Notes under the pieces: model-generated | What the model was told of the DNA's origin: nothing | The model's database searches: none | Seen by the model: the letters and a program-made list of their open reading frames with translations, nothing else | Origin: Persicaria tinctoria | Lineage: Eukaryota > Streptophyta > Magnoliopsida > Caryophyllales > Polygonaceae | DNA: 64,000 bases | Direction of reading: 5' to 3' | Assembly: GCA_037127255.1 (NCBI GenBank) | Contig: JBANSL010000005.1 | Span: 84,961,160 to 85,025,159, forward strand | Shown: piece by piece, positions 33,339 to 45,335 of the stretch | Position numbering within the stretch: the first letter of the stretch is position 1 | How the letters are laid out: each line of letters opens with the position of its first letter | Made by a program: the position numbers and the translations under genes

Positions 33339-34403
33339 TTACTTTGCATAAGACGGAAACCAAGCAGGGATGATCTTTCTAAATCCTGCTGTTGAAGACG
33401 AATTGCAGCCAGCTTCCCCATGAAAAGGAGACGACCATGGATTCAACAAAATAGGAACCGCTAAGGTTAGATCAAAAGACCGATTTTTAACCTTAAAAAG
33501 ATCCACACATACCTTTTCAGCACTCGCAAGATCATGAGCATCCTCGTAAGCATATAAGGACCAAAAGAAGTCGGCATTTAGAGGATCCGGAGCAAACAAG
33601 AGCCTGCAATCTCTAAACAAGCTTGCGTTCCAGTGTGGACTAATAGGACATCTTTTCTGCATACACCACTCTCCCTTGTCAAAGTTCACTAACCGCCACA
33701 CACACAGCCTCCAATCACCATCACCACAGTCCTCTATCTCACCAAACTCGATTAATTCTTGCAGCCCCAAACGAATCAGATTCACTCCCGAGTTCAACAC
33801 CTTCTTACCTGATCTAACGGGCAATGGAATGGAGCCGAATCGTTCAGGGCTGTCGTAGGGATCATAAGTCACTAACGTCCCTATACTCCAATCAAAGTAA
33901 TACAAGATACCCTTGTAGTTTAATAATGGCTGACAAGAATCTAGTTTTACCGAAGCAGGATAGCTTACTCGTTCCTTGCGAGTCCATCTCCCAGTATCCG
34001 AAGAGAAGATGTCAACTGTATCAAATTTGACGGAATCAGGAGTACTGGTGAATTGAATACGCACCACTTTGTAAGTAACACTGTCTTGATTCTCGCCTAC
34101 TGGTTGGGGAACACGAGTGGCAAGACCACACACCCATCGACACATGGAAAGGTACAAAGTAGGCAGTTTTACGGATTGGTGGGTGAGCGGGTTGCAGACG
34201 AACATTTCACGCCACCATGATGTGGAGTTTGCAATAGTACAACCACCGAGTATGAGTCCATCGCTTGAAGCCTCTATGCGATATAAAGAGCTGCTAGGTC
34301 CGTACAAAGTGGCAAGAATATATATCCTTTTAGCCATTATGTTAATCACTAGCACCACATTCTTGTACTCTATGAAAGAGATAAAAAGGATGAAGCTCAG
34401 CAA
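33339..34403 (-). CDS. F-box-associated-domain protein, longest copy (F-box not found)
   Basis: One long open frame encodes an F-box-associated interaction domain. It begins near EYKNVVLVINIMAKRIYILA, continues MFVCNPLTHQSVKLP, TYKVVRIQFTS, VDIFSSDTGRW, GILYYFDWSIGTLVTYDPYD, LCVWRLVNFDKGEW and RCPISPHW, and ends IIPAWFPSYAK. FBA domains bind substrates of SCF ubiquitin ligases. A likely splice acceptor (TTTCATAG at about 34376-34383) suggests the first residues of the open frame are intronic and that an upstream exon should carry the F-box, but no F-box motif was found in 34.4-36.4 kb. It is either a gene that has lost its F-box or one whose first exon was displaced by the hAT and foldback insertions upstream. 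Confidence 0.65.
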   Translation of the reverse strand: MLSFILFISFIEYKNVVLVINIMAKRIYILATLYGPSSSLYRIEASSDGLILGGCTIANSTSWWREMFVCNPLTHQSVKLPTLYLSMCRWVCGLATRVPQPVGENQDSVTYKVVRIQFTSTPDSVKFDTVDIFSSDTGRWTRKERVSYPASVKLDSCQPLLNYKGILYYFDWSIGTLVTYDPYDSPERFGSIPLPVRSGKKVLNSGVNLIRLGLQELIEFGEIEDCGDGDWRLCVWRLVNFDKGEWCMQKRCPISPHWNASLFRDCRLLFAPDPLNADFFWSLYAYEDAHDLASAEKVCVDLFKVKNRSFDLTLAVPILLNPWSSPFHGEAGCNSSSTAGFRKIIPAWFPSYAK

Positions 34404-34655
34404 TTACGTTTTTTTGGATGGCAAATAAACTCACTAGTTAATATGCTAGCATAAGAAATATTGAATTTTAGTGGAAACTAATCCACAAATTTTAGGCAAA
34501 AGTAAATCAGACAAGGTCACAAGGCAGGTTTAGAATAAAAAAAAGAATGTTATCAATTAAGGCTGAAATGAAATATATTGGCAATTAAATAAGATACATG
34601 GAATTTCCTTCATGTATCTTATTTAATCGCGAGAATGCAATGTCATATTAGCATC

Positions 34656-35026
34656 CAGGGACGGATTCAGGGGTGGGCTAGGCTTTTACCCCAGAATTTC
34701 AGAAGTTAGATAGTAAGAGTAGACATGTATCACAAAGCTAGAGTTGCCCAGTTGGTTGATATGGAAATTCCAATTGCGGAATGTCCAGGTTTCGATTCCC
34801 TCGGCTGCCCATTTGTTTTAAATGTCCTATTCATTAGCTTTATTTGTCACATTTGTTCGTATTGCCCTCTTTATTTATCTAGGGTGTGTATTTGACATTA
34901 ATAAAAAATTTCTCCTCATTTTTTTTTTTATTTATGTGTGTATTTATATGTTATATATGTCATATTTAATAACTCTTACAAATTTGTTCGTTGTATATAT
35001 TTTATTTTTCTCATTATTAGTTTTTC

Positions 35027-35083
<57 letters not shown>

Positions 35084-35159
35084 AATAACTCTTAAAATAT
35101 TGTTCATTGTATAAGGCGATTTTAGCCTACCCCGATTTATATTCCTGGTTCCGTGCCTG
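34656..35159. mobile_element. hAT-like element with 8-bp target duplication
   Basis: It begins CAGGGACGGATTCAGG and ends CCTGGTTCCGTGCCTG (reverse CAGGCACGGAACCAGG). It is flanked by perfect TTAGCATC at 34648-34655 and 35160-35167. The terminal repeat continues imperfectly (GGGGTGGGCTAGGCTTTTA against CGGGGTAGGCTAAAATC). There is no transposase. The interior has a (TA)n at 35031-35085 and a tRNA-like stretch near 34745-34805. Confidence 0.88.
34743..34806 (+). repeat. tRNA-like (SINE head) sequence inside the hAT element
   Basis: GCCCAGTTGGTTGAT resembles a Pol III A box, and AGGTTTCGATTCCCTC 35-40 bases on resembles a B box. No acceptor stem pairing was confirmed, so this is a SINE head or a tRNA-derived relic, not a tRNA gene. 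Confidence 0.4.
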
Positions 35160-35729
35160 TTAGCATCCCTCACTCAACCTCACAGCCAATGAACAAAAAT
35201 GAATTGCAATGGCAAATGCAGTTCTCAGGGAAAAATTAAAGAATGATACAGTGACGGCGTATATAGAATGGAGAAACTAAGCAAATCAGAAGGTTACAGA
35301 TGACAATACCTGAAACATAATACCGAGGAAAGCCCAGAGTTTGAAGATATGGAAAGGTACAACAATGCACAACTGTAAGGATACAAAACAAACACAATTG
35401 TCAAAAATGTAGGTCAACACCCAGTCAGTACCAACAGACAGGTAAGCCCACAAATCTCACCTCCGGAGGCATCGTACTTAGTCCAAATTCTACAAGCTAA
35501 CGAAATGTGACTTTCATCATTCTAAACTAAAGCAATTAGGCTTTCTAAACAAACATAACATTAAAAAAAACAGAAAAAGGATATGAATCATGAATAACAG
35601 TTACATCATTCTAAGTAATTAAGCTTTCTAACTGTTACAGTACAATTAGGCTTTCTAAACAAACAGAAAATAAAGATATGAATCATTATGAAGACTTGAA
35701 GAAGCTCAAAGGAAGGAAGGAAACGTACC

Positions 35730-36125
35730 ATTCAGATTCCGACATCTAATGCTGAGGAGAGGTTCTTCGGAATCGGAGGGCGTGGTCGAGTAAGCAGCAG
35801 ATCCAGAGGTGATGGCGAGCGGTTGTGCCATTGCTGTCGATGTCGAGGCTTGTCCTTCAGTGGTTGTCCTGGCGGCATTGGCTGCGGTCTCCAACTGTAA
35901 TGCCGGAGTAGAAGGGGTGGTTGTGGGGTCGTCGCGGCTGCCGGAGAAGGAACCCCCCTGTGGAGAAGTGGAGTCTTTGGACTGTGGGTGCGACTGGAGC
36001 AGAGGAGTGGAGCCGTGTGCCGGAGGGCTCGTCCCGGGTGCCGGAGGAGGAGACTTCGGTGTCGGAGTAGGGGCTGTGAACACTGAACACTGAACACCAT
36101 CTGCACGGACTTCGTTCGTCGACAT
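35730..36125 (-). CDS. Possible first exon of an unrecognised gene, Pro/Ser/Thr-rich
   Basis: An ATG at 36125 opens 132 codons of P, S and T-rich sequence (MSTNEVRADG..., APTPTPKSPPPAPG, TTTEGQASTSTAM), ending at a good donor (AATG|GTACGT, about 35730). Two short stretches downstream have exon-like borders: about 35462-35497 (36 nt) and 35334-35396 (63 nt). The reading frame open across all three is not one I recognise. Base composition is GC-rich compared with its surroundings. It could equally be a 5' untranslated leader of a gene on this strand. A foldback element lies just upstream. Confidence 0.3.
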
Positions 36126-36364
36126 GGAGGCATCGTGGAAGAATTTGGGGGTTTAGGGTTTGAATTAGGGAGATGAAGAAGAAGGGGATTTGGGGTGGAA
36201 TCGAAGGGGATTTGGGGTAGAGATGAAGAATTTGGGTTGAATAAACCACTTTGGGGTTAAATCGAAAGGATTTGAGGTGAAATCGCGTTTTGGGGCTTAG
36301 GGTTCCATGTCGCCGCTCGGGTGGAGTTTGGGGGAAGAGGATGAATGGAAAAGCGTCCCTTTTT

Positions 36365-37008
36365 GGAAAAATGAACAAAAATAATACCAAGTATCAACTT
36401 TTGGCCAAAAATAATACGAACTTTGAAATTGAGCGTTTCATATATGAACTATCGCCCTATTAACCGAAAATAATACATATGTGTATTCCGTGAACTTTCC
36501 GACCAAATACGCCACGTGGACGCCGGAAAACACACATGTCATAAATTTTTGCCACGTCACCAAACTTGTAAGTTATGTCATGTCATAATTTTTTTTTAAA
36601 AAAAATTAAACAAATAGGCAAATAGCTACAGTACCTTTCGAAACAATGGGGGAGAGAACGCGCAGATAGCATTGAGAAGAAAGTGAAGACGCCCACCCTC
36701 GATTCCATTATTTCGAAAGGTACTGTACCTATTTGCTTATTTGTTTAATTTTTCTTTTTTTAAAAAAAAATAAAAAATAAATTTATGACATGACATAACT
36801 TACAAGTTTGGTGATGTGGCAAAAATTTATGCCATGTGTGTTTTCCTGCGTCTACGTGGCGTATTTGGTCGGAAAGTTCACCGGAATACACATATGTATT
36901 ATTTTTCGGTTAATAGGGCGATAGTTCGTATATGAAACGGTCAATTTCAAAGTTCGTATTATTTTTGGCCAAAAGTTGATACTTGATATTATTTTTGTCC
37001 ATTTTACC
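36365..37008. mobile_element. 644-bp foldback element, Mutator-like
   Basis: Arms 36365-36650 and 36706-37008 are near-complete inverted repeats around a loop of about 55 bases. The ends are GGAAAAATGAACAAAAATAA and, reversed, GGTAAAATGGACAAAAATAA. Paired phrases include AAGTATCAACTTTTGGCC / GGCCAAAAGTTGATACTT and GTACCTTTCGAAA / TTTCGAAAGGTAC. The flanks TCCCTTTTT (36356-36364) and TCCCTTTCT (37009-37017) form a 9-bp duplication with one mismatch. No coding. A transcript would fold into a long hairpin. Confidence 0.88.
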
Positions 37009-37017
37009 TCCCTTTCT

Positions 37018-38225
37018 TCAATTTATATTGTTGGTTGTGGCAACGAACATATTCTATTGTTTGTCGTTTGAGTAAGTGTTAGAAAAAAATGGAAGAACCT
37101 CAAATAGTTGTGGTGTGGCCGTGTGGCCACCACATACGCCTATGTTCCGTTGCCTCGTGAAAAAATTGGCGCCAAAATTGGCGCACTTGCAACATTGCAA
37201 GTATGCAGTATGCACGAACACCCAGGCATATAATATATGTTTATCTATACAAATTTTATACCACTTATATTCTATAAAATTAGAATCAATAATTGCAATA
37301 TATTCTATAAAATTATAACCACTTATATATTTAAGTATTAATATTTTATAACACTTATATATTTAAATATAAAATTTTATTATTTTGTTAACTAGTATTC
37401 ACATCACATATCAATAATTTATTTATACATTTTGAAAAAAAATCAATTAACTAGTATTCACATCACAAATCAATAATGACAAATTTTAAAATATATAAAT
37501 AACATAGTTTCACAATTGTATGATTTTTTAAATTTTTATACCACTTACAGTATGTATATTTAAATATAAAATTTTGTTATTTTGTTAAATAGATTGTCTA
37601 TAAAATTATAACCAATATATTTTATAAAATTAGAACCAGAATATCTTGTTCTGAATCTCAATATCTCAATTCTCGATCTCAATCTTAATATCAAATATTG
37701 ATCTTAACATTTATCTCAATCTCAAAACTCAATCTTGGTCTCAATCTCAATTGATCTTAACCTTGATCTCGATCTCAATCTTAATATCAGATCTCGATAT
37801 CAATATGAATCGCAAATCCCTTCAAGAGGATTGACTTGCAATAGGAGAAGAGTTGTAGTCTTGTAGATGTATCTCGATAGGCTACTCTTCATTTTCCTTT
37901 TTCGTTGATTCGAATCCTCATCACAAACGACCAATGGGGTTTTTTTTAATTAGGATTGAGCTTTCTGAATCAACAACAGGTGTGTCCTTAAGGTTTTACA
38001 TTGGAGAGGTGAAAACCTCACAACCAACCATGCACATATGATCCAAGTAGCGGCTCCAATTGCCTTCGCAGGACATGATCTTCTTGCATCTACAAGTCGC
38101 TAGCCATTTATAGATCACATATAATCTGAGTAGAGCTTCCAAGTAGAGCCGAAGAAGTATAACAAAATATTCTCTTTAAAAAATTGCATACCATTTAAGA
38201 TGCTTTTTTTCTGTAAGTTTTTGAC
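37018..38225. other. AT-rich spacer with a degenerate ATCTCA array
   Basis: No gene. From about 37640 to 37810 the units ATCTCA, ATCTCAAT and ATCTTA recur irregularly (a degenerate six-base satellite). Between 37200 and 37620 the phrases TATATTTAAATATAAAATTTT and ACTAGTATTCACATCACA each occur twice. Confidence 0.55.
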
Positions 38226-38700
38226 ACTGCAAAGTGCAAACTGATCAATCCTAAAACTCATATGACAAATACTTTGTTTTTCCCTTTATGTCCCACATTT
38301 TCACTACAGAAAACATCCAACTCACACGTGGAACAAATTGATCCATCCCTAGAGAATGGTCTTAAGAAATTGAGCCAAGGAACTAACTCTGAAATTAATT
38401 GCATGTTCTGTGCTCTGAAACACTCAAGGAAAGAGGACAGAAAACAAATTGTGTAATGAAACACTACAAAGTGCAAACTGATCAATCCTAAAACTCATAT
38501 GACAAATACTTTGCTTTCCCTTTATGCCCCACATTTTCACCACAGCAAACATCCAACTCACACGTGGAAGAAATTGATCCATCCCTAAAGGATGGTCTAA
38601 GAAATTGAGCCAAGGAAGTAACTCTGAAATTGATTGCATGTTCTGTGCTCTGAAACACTCAGGGAAAGAGGAGGACATAGAACAAATTGCATTGTAATGG
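38226..38700. repeat. Tandem duplication, period 237 bp
   Basis: AAAGTGCAAACTGATCAATC starts at 38231 and again at 38468. The units run side by side with few differences, covering CACACGTGGAA, GAAATTGAGCCAAGGAA and GTTCTGTGCTCTGAAACACT. It lies just beyond the 3' end of the kinase pseudogene. No convincing coding frame. Confidence 0.9.
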
Positions 38701-38796
38701 AAAAGTTTAGGTCGTAATAAGATGATGTTTTCACACAAGACACAACACAAATTGTGCAAAACAACTCAAAACAGCCAAATCACTAATTTCAGAATC

Positions 38797-38955
38797 TGGG
38801 GAAAATTTACAATGACGCAATACAGTAGCACTATATTCTATTGTCTGTCAAACATATTATATACTGCTACACAGTGGAGACAGTGCATAAAAACTGGGGA
38901 AAATTTGCAATGACTCAATACAGTAGCACTATATTCTATTGTCTATCACAAACAT
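38797..38955. repeat. Tandem duplication, period about 96 bp
   Basis: CTGGGGAAAATTTACAATGACGC and a near copy at about 38893 are each followed by AATACAGTAGCACTATATTC and TATTGTCT. This is a second, smaller duplication next to the 237-bp one. Confidence 0.85.
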
Positions 38956-39266
38956 GTTATATCCTACTGCACTGTGCATGAAGCCAAAACGATTGAAAAA
39001 GAAGCTTACCATAAAGGATGACCAGGACAACAATAACAACTTGAAAACTAACCCCATCATTCTCCCTTTAGTTGTTGTGTATGTGCAGCAATCTCCCCTT
39101 ATGCTTCCCTCACTTTTTCCCCAAGTTCCCACTTCATTTGATCAGCTATATTTTATAGGCAAAAAATGAAAGAAAATCTTGTTAAATATTATAGATACTT
39201 GTATTGTGACAACATTATAGATACTTGTATTGTAAAAAAAGTCTCTTACCAATTATTGTTTGAAGT

Positions 39267-40080
<814 letters not shown>

Positions 40081-40083
40081 AAT

Positions 40084-41493
40084 GGGGGGGGGGGGGGCGG
40101 AGTGATTTATAAGCTTGGATATCCAATTGAAAGTTTTGCTTTAACCACTTATGCTCGTTTCATAGTAGATAACTCAGAATCACCACTACGGTTTTGCTTC
40201 CTTGGTAGATTTTTTTTTTCATTCTTGTTGTTTTTCTTGTTTTTTTTTCCTTCTCCACTAACCTCCACCCGCGGTTCCACCTAGTCCCAAGCCCACTTAG
40301 AACCAAGCCCACCTAGCCTAGCTACCTACCCATCGACCACACTGCCACACTCATCACCTCACTCAAGCCCACCTAGCCCGCGGTTCCTTCTTCCCAAGCC
40401 CACCTAGCTACCCATCGACCACACTCCCACGCTCCTCACCTCACTCAGTCCCTTCCTCCCTATAAATTCCCTGTTTCCCTTCCCAAGGGTTCCCCTCCAA
40501 CCCTAGCGCCCCTCTCAAGCCCTCTAACAATCCAAATTTCAGCTCCATAACAATCCAAATTTCTCCCCCCAAAATGAATCCTCCACCCAACCGTTTTATT
40601 GGGCTCTCCTCCCCCGGACACGGATCCGGCTCGGGGGGGGGGGGGGGGGAATGATTTATAAGCTTGGATATCCAGTTGAAAGTTTTGCTTTAACCACTTG
40701 TGCTCGTTTCGTAGTAGATGACTCAGAATCACTACTACGGTTTTGCTTCCTTGGTAGAATTTTTTTTTTCCTTCCTGTTTGTTTTTTCCCTTCTCCACTA
40801 CCCAATTCCCTAACCCTCACCCGCGGTTCCACCTAATCCCAAGTTCACTTAGACCCAAACCCACCTAGCCCAGCTACCTACCCATCGACCACACTCCCAC
40901 ACTCCTCACCTCACTCAAGCCCACCTAGCCCGCGATTCCTTCTTCCCAAGCCCACCTAGCTACCCATCGACCACACTCTCACGCTCCTCACCTCACTCAG
41001 TCCCTTCCTCCCTATAAATTCCCTGTTTCCCTTCCCAAGGGCTCCCCTCCAACCCTAGCGCCCCTCTCAAGCCCTCCAACAATCCAAATTTTAGCTCCCT
41101 AACAATCCAAATTTCTCCCCCAAAATGAATCCTCCACCCAACCGTTTTATTGGGCTCTCCTCCCCCGGACACGGATCCGGCTCGGGGGGGGGGGGGGGGG
41201 GGGGGGTGATTTATAAGCTTAGATATCCATTTGAAAGTTTTGCTTTAACCACTTGTGCTCGTTTCATAGTAGATTACTCAGAATCACCACTACGATTTTG
41301 CTTCATTGGTAGTTTTTTTTTTCCTTCCTGTTTTTTTTTCTTTTTTTTTCTTCTCCACTACCCAATTCCCTGACTCCCACCCGCGGTTCCACCTAGTCTC
41401 AAGCCCACTTAGACCCAACCCACCTAGCCCAACTACCTACTCATCGACCACACTCCCACACTCCTCACCTCACTCAAGCCCACCTAGCCCGCG
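40084..41493 (+). repeat. Threefold tandem array of a promoter/first-exon unit with G-tracts
   Basis: Units start at 40084, 40633 and 41184 (periods about 549 and 552-555 bp); the third stops at about 41493. Each begins with a pure G-tract (14, 17 and 23 G at 40084-40097, 40633-40649 and 41184-41206), then TTTATAAGCTTGGATATCC-like coding. A C-rich promoter follows, with TATAAATTCCCTG (40461 and 41013), a leader with CAATCCAAATTTC, and ATGAATCCTCCACCC. The frame from that ATG (MNPPPNRFIGLSSPGHGSGS) runs into the next G-tract as poly-Gly and on to ESFALTTCARFVVD. I do not recognise the gene. Confidence 0.85.
40461..40467 (+). promoter_or_regulatory. TATA box of array unit 1
   Basis: TATAAAT lies about 113 bp upstream of the ATG at 40574. 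The identical site in unit 2 is at 41013, with its ATG at 41125. The third unit ends before reaching this position. Confidence 0.5.
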
Positions 41494-42395
41494 TAGTTTG
41501 AGATTGTTGGAATCTCTCACATCTTATGGGAGATCAATTGATGCACATACCGCATTGCTCGCCTCTTCTAATCCGACGTTTCGATACCTTCACTTGAAGA
41601 TAGAGACTTATGCATCTGCATCCAAAAGGATGTCATTGGCTAGTAGGGCTTAGACAAATCTAAATCATCACTTGTATCAAAATATAAAAAAACCTCCCGT
41701 TAATAAGAAAATTTATTCTTTTGTCCAAGCTTTAATGAGAAAGAGTTATGCACTTAGCATGTCCGAAATCGAATGCTAAAGTTGGTCGGTAATGTGTGTT
41801 GTCAAAACCGAATATCTAAATTTAGTGAACCCAAGTCGAACAACAATAGGGTACGGTACTATGGTCAGTGTTATAACTTTAACTAGTATTTCTTCAAATT
41901 CAAATCTTCTTGAGTAAGTACTTTTTTTAAGGAAAGGTATTTGAAATAACAAACAACACCTTGTCTAGTAAACTGAGATGTTGGAAAAACAATTGGACCG
42001 ATCATCGTGATAGGTAAAAGGAAAACTTGAAAATTAAAACAAAAAAGGGAAGCCTCGGATGCAACCAATCACAACAATATGATCAACCTAACCTGCAAGG
42101 GGCCGATGAAGATCAGGAGTCGTAGATCGTGAATACCAAGAGCACAAGAGAGTCGATATATTAGCACGCTGAATTATAATCGAAATGTCAACGAAGAATG
42201 ACTTTTCATAAACAGTCATTCTAACCTTCGGATATATGTTAAAAAACCCAATTGAAAAAGATTCTCTACTAAATAACGAATCAATCATAGGGAAATCATT
42301 ATTATGAAAAGCAAAAATAATTTAATTTTTGAAAATATTTTTCAATTAAACTTATTAAGCTATGTGTTTGGGTATAAGTTAGAAAAACTATTTCA
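41494..42395. other. Spacer with no supported gene
   Basis: After the array breaks off, a plus-strand frame to 41653 (SLTSYGRSIDAHTALLASSN and onward) has no family likeness I can name. The rest is AT-rich. A relic of a host gene cannot be excluded. Confidence 0.4.
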
Positions 42396-42486
42396 ATCGA
42401 GTCTTACTAGCTTAGTTGTTAAAAATGGTATATAGTGATCAATAGGTCATGAGTTTGAATCCTCATCCCTATTATAATGGCGTAAT
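42396..42486 (+). repeat. tRNA-derived SINE-like sequence
   Basis: CTAGCTTAGTTGTTAAAAATGG followed by GAGTTTGAATCCTCATC (about 42451-42467) has A-box and B-box character at SINE-like spacing. The 3' boundary is unclear. Confidence 0.4.
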
Positions 42487-42843
42487 TAACCTATAAAAAC
42501 AAAAAGTATATATAGGGGTAAATTTGTACAAAACCAAAAAAGAAGGGATGATTTTATGAAAGTAACCCAATGTAAAAGGATGATTTTCTGCAAAAGATAA
42601 ATAAAAGGGTTGATTTTATGAAAATGCAACCGAGTTGTGACAACGGGAGCGTAACGCCGTAACGTGTGTAACGGCGGCGAATTCAAAACCGAATAACAGA
42701 TGGCTTTGCAGTTGCAGCTCTAGCTAAAATCTGTACTCCGTAACTACTTCGATAGTGAAAAAAAAAAGAAAAAAGCCAATAGCTGGTTTGAAAACGAATC
42801 GTTGGGAGCCGTGATTTGTAGACTCTTTTCGAACTTCCCGCCT

Positions 42844-42852
42844 GCTATATAA
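42844..42852 (+). promoter_or_regulatory. TATA-like element of the F-box gene
   Basis: GCTATATAATC lies about 45 bp upstream of the ATG at 42895. The leader would be very short, so transcription may also start elsewhere. Confidence 0.4.
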
Positions 42853-42894
42853 TCTTAGCACCAGCCATTTTTTTGTATCTACAGAAATTCGAAA

Positions 42895-45335
42895 ATGGGG
42901 AAGCGGCTGCGAAGGAGCAAACCGATCTGCTGTTGCATTTCTCCTCGTTCTTCCTTCCTCTCTCTTCTACCTCCCTTCTCCTTGTAAGTCTACACCTCTG
43001 ATCCATACACCATCGTTTGATTTGCTTGTTTCTTTCAATCGTGATTTTGAGCTTGTTCTTCGGTTAGCGATTGTTTTGTTCAATACTGTGTCTGAATTTC
43101 AATTCGATTGCTGCAAAAGAGATTTCATCGATCTGGCGTTTCTGCTTTCGATTTCGTTGGATTTTGAAGCTTAATTAGCTTCATCGTGTTTGAATGATAG
43201 CGGATCTTCAGCGATTATTAGTTTCTGCTACGAATCTCTACTGTAATTAGTAATTGCGAGCTGAGATCGTTCCTTTTTAGTTATTTTAGGCTACTTTTTA
43301 AGCGCTTAGGTTTCTGGATTGTGTTCGAGAGGCAATTTTGAATGTTGAAACTGTGCTCTTTGCGAACCTTTAATCCGTCTAGTGGAATTGATAAGGTCGA
43401 ATTCGCTTTTGCTTATTTTGGTTTATTCTCTCGTGTGAAGCTACGAGGATGACATCTGGACTGAGATAGCGAAGTATTTAGATGCCAAGTCCTTAGTGAT
43501 GCTAGCCACGACCTGCAAATGGTTCTATAGTGTCGCAATGGAAGACAGTGTATGGAAATTTGCGTTTCTGAGAGATTTGCAGGTTCCCGATCCTGGAAAA
43601 GTGGCCTTCAAGTGGAGCAAGCTCTACGCTAAAGCTGTTGGTACTGCCAATAAAGCTGTAAATTTGTATCAGTTACTGTTGTACTACTATAGATCTGTGA
43701 TATTTCTGGAAGCTTAGAGTGCTTTGTTTTCTTGATAATTTGTTTGCAGACGGAAGCCATTCTTACCTCTACCGACAGAAAGACAAACATATTGGTGATT
43801 TCCTTTCTCTGATTTCTCGTTTAAATTGAAACTCATTTGATGTTATTCTCTGCTTGTCCTTTTGGATTCCATTAAGAAAAGCAAGTTTAGCAAGAATATG
43901 AAAGGACAGGTTTAACTTTATGTTCTTATCCATGCTGAAATTGCTGAATAACTCTAAAGGCAGAATCATATCTATTTATATAATGGTATCAGAGGACTTG
44001 CAGTTCCTAAGGTTCCTGAAGATTTAGAATGATCATCAGAATATAAATTTTATTTTACAGTCTGCCTATGGAGCTAATATAAGCTGCTTCATGAAGCAAG
44101 TAAACACAGATATCATCTGTTGCAGCAAATGGATTTGGTACCTGAAACCTTTCTTTTAATTCTGAAATCTGAACAATTCTTTCATTTCATTTGGAGGATT
44201 TAGATTGGGTACGAATAGGGGCATTCTCCTTCAGCTCACCATCAGCACTTTTGACTGATAAGCTGACCTGTCCCAACATAGTCCCTACAAATGAGCCTGT
44301 GGAGAAGACGGTGAAAAACAGTGGCTTAATTGTATTATCCAACATTAAGGATGGGATATGGATAGCTGGTACATACCAATCAATTTACAGATTAGCTGTC
44401 TTCAAACATTGCCTCAGTTGTGGCTAACAATTTGATTTAACCTACTTCTCAATTTCAGATCTGCAGCTCGTCCGTTGCCCAGTCTGTGACCTCAACACAT
44501 GTGACGGTAAGAAACATTTTTCTAACCACTATTACCATCAAATATATAACTAAAAGTGATCATCTTCAGATTTGATAATTAGCTTAATCAAATTTACCTA
44601 ATTGAGTATTCACTTTAACCAAATCAAGAAATTGCCCTCTCCATTCAGGGACAATGCAGATATTAGATGCAAGACACATGGAACTTTTCCTGCATAAAGG
44701 TTTCCAAGATGGTAGCTGGCAATATACTTTGTTGGGCACTCATGAAGCCAAAAAGAATGTTGAAGGAGCTTGTGGTGCCATAGTTGATCTTAAGTACCTG
44801 AAAGATGATTCTACTGCTGGTGAGACTACTTTCTTTCATGACTATCTCAGATTTGCTATCCCCAAACAATTTTTGCATCTGCATTCCCCAAACCCCGTGC
44901 AATGATGGCTTGGTATCCAATCTTCTGGATATGAAAGACTCTACTTTGATATGATATAGCAACTCAATTTAATCTTATCCACAGCCTACAATTACTATGA
45001 GTTACATATATGGTTTTTAGTTTATTATTTGTAACTGGTTGCATTTTGGCAGAGTTGCTCAGCACCTCATGGCTGGGAAAGCCCACAGATTGGCAGCCTA
45101 GGACAAAGCTTACTCTTCATTCAGTTGCAGTCAATACCAATTTACAAGTGAACGAAGGTAATCATTCACTTAAACTCATTCACACTATTGTATCAAATAC
45201 TAGAGCCTTGATGATAACCATATTTTTATCTAACATTGTTCCTCAAACCCAGGAATTCAAGTAAAATATAATGTGATGAGAACAGGAGACGAAGGGAAAG
45301 CTGTGGCCATCCAGATCTCTCAGCAGCTTCTGTAA
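42895..45335 (+). CDS. F-box protein, At3g61730 (RMF)-like
   Basis: Eight exons join in phase to 301 residues: 42895-42983, 43441-43640, 43750-43794, 44204-44368, 44459-44506, 44649-44819, 45053-45157 and 45253-45335. All have GT-AG borders. The N-terminal basic stretch is followed by an F-box (about residues 30-75: DDIWTEIAKYLDAKSLVMLA, TCKWFYSVAMEDSVWKFAFL). The rest is the conserved body of this family: DWVRIGAF, NIKDGIWIADLQLVRCPVCD (a CPVC...C cluster at about 173-181), LDARHMELFL, ACGAIVDLKYLKD, TDWQPR, VAVNTNLQVNEG and the C-terminal QISQQLL. F-box proteins give SCF ubiquitin ligases their substrate choice. The Arabidopsis relative RMF is linked to male fertility and tapetum function; the same role here is inference. 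Confidence 0.88.

Noticed and set aside
40460..40798. Minus-strand frame through the promoter array
   Set aside because: It runs through the promoter and G-tract with Gly/Pro low complexity; the plus-strand TATA-leader-ATG order is the better reading.
44044..44136. Possible extra exon in the F-box gene (ACAG|TCTGCC...)
   Set aside because: Including it breaks the KHI-DWVRIGAF continuity that the family shows; exon 3 to exon 4 joins in frame without it.
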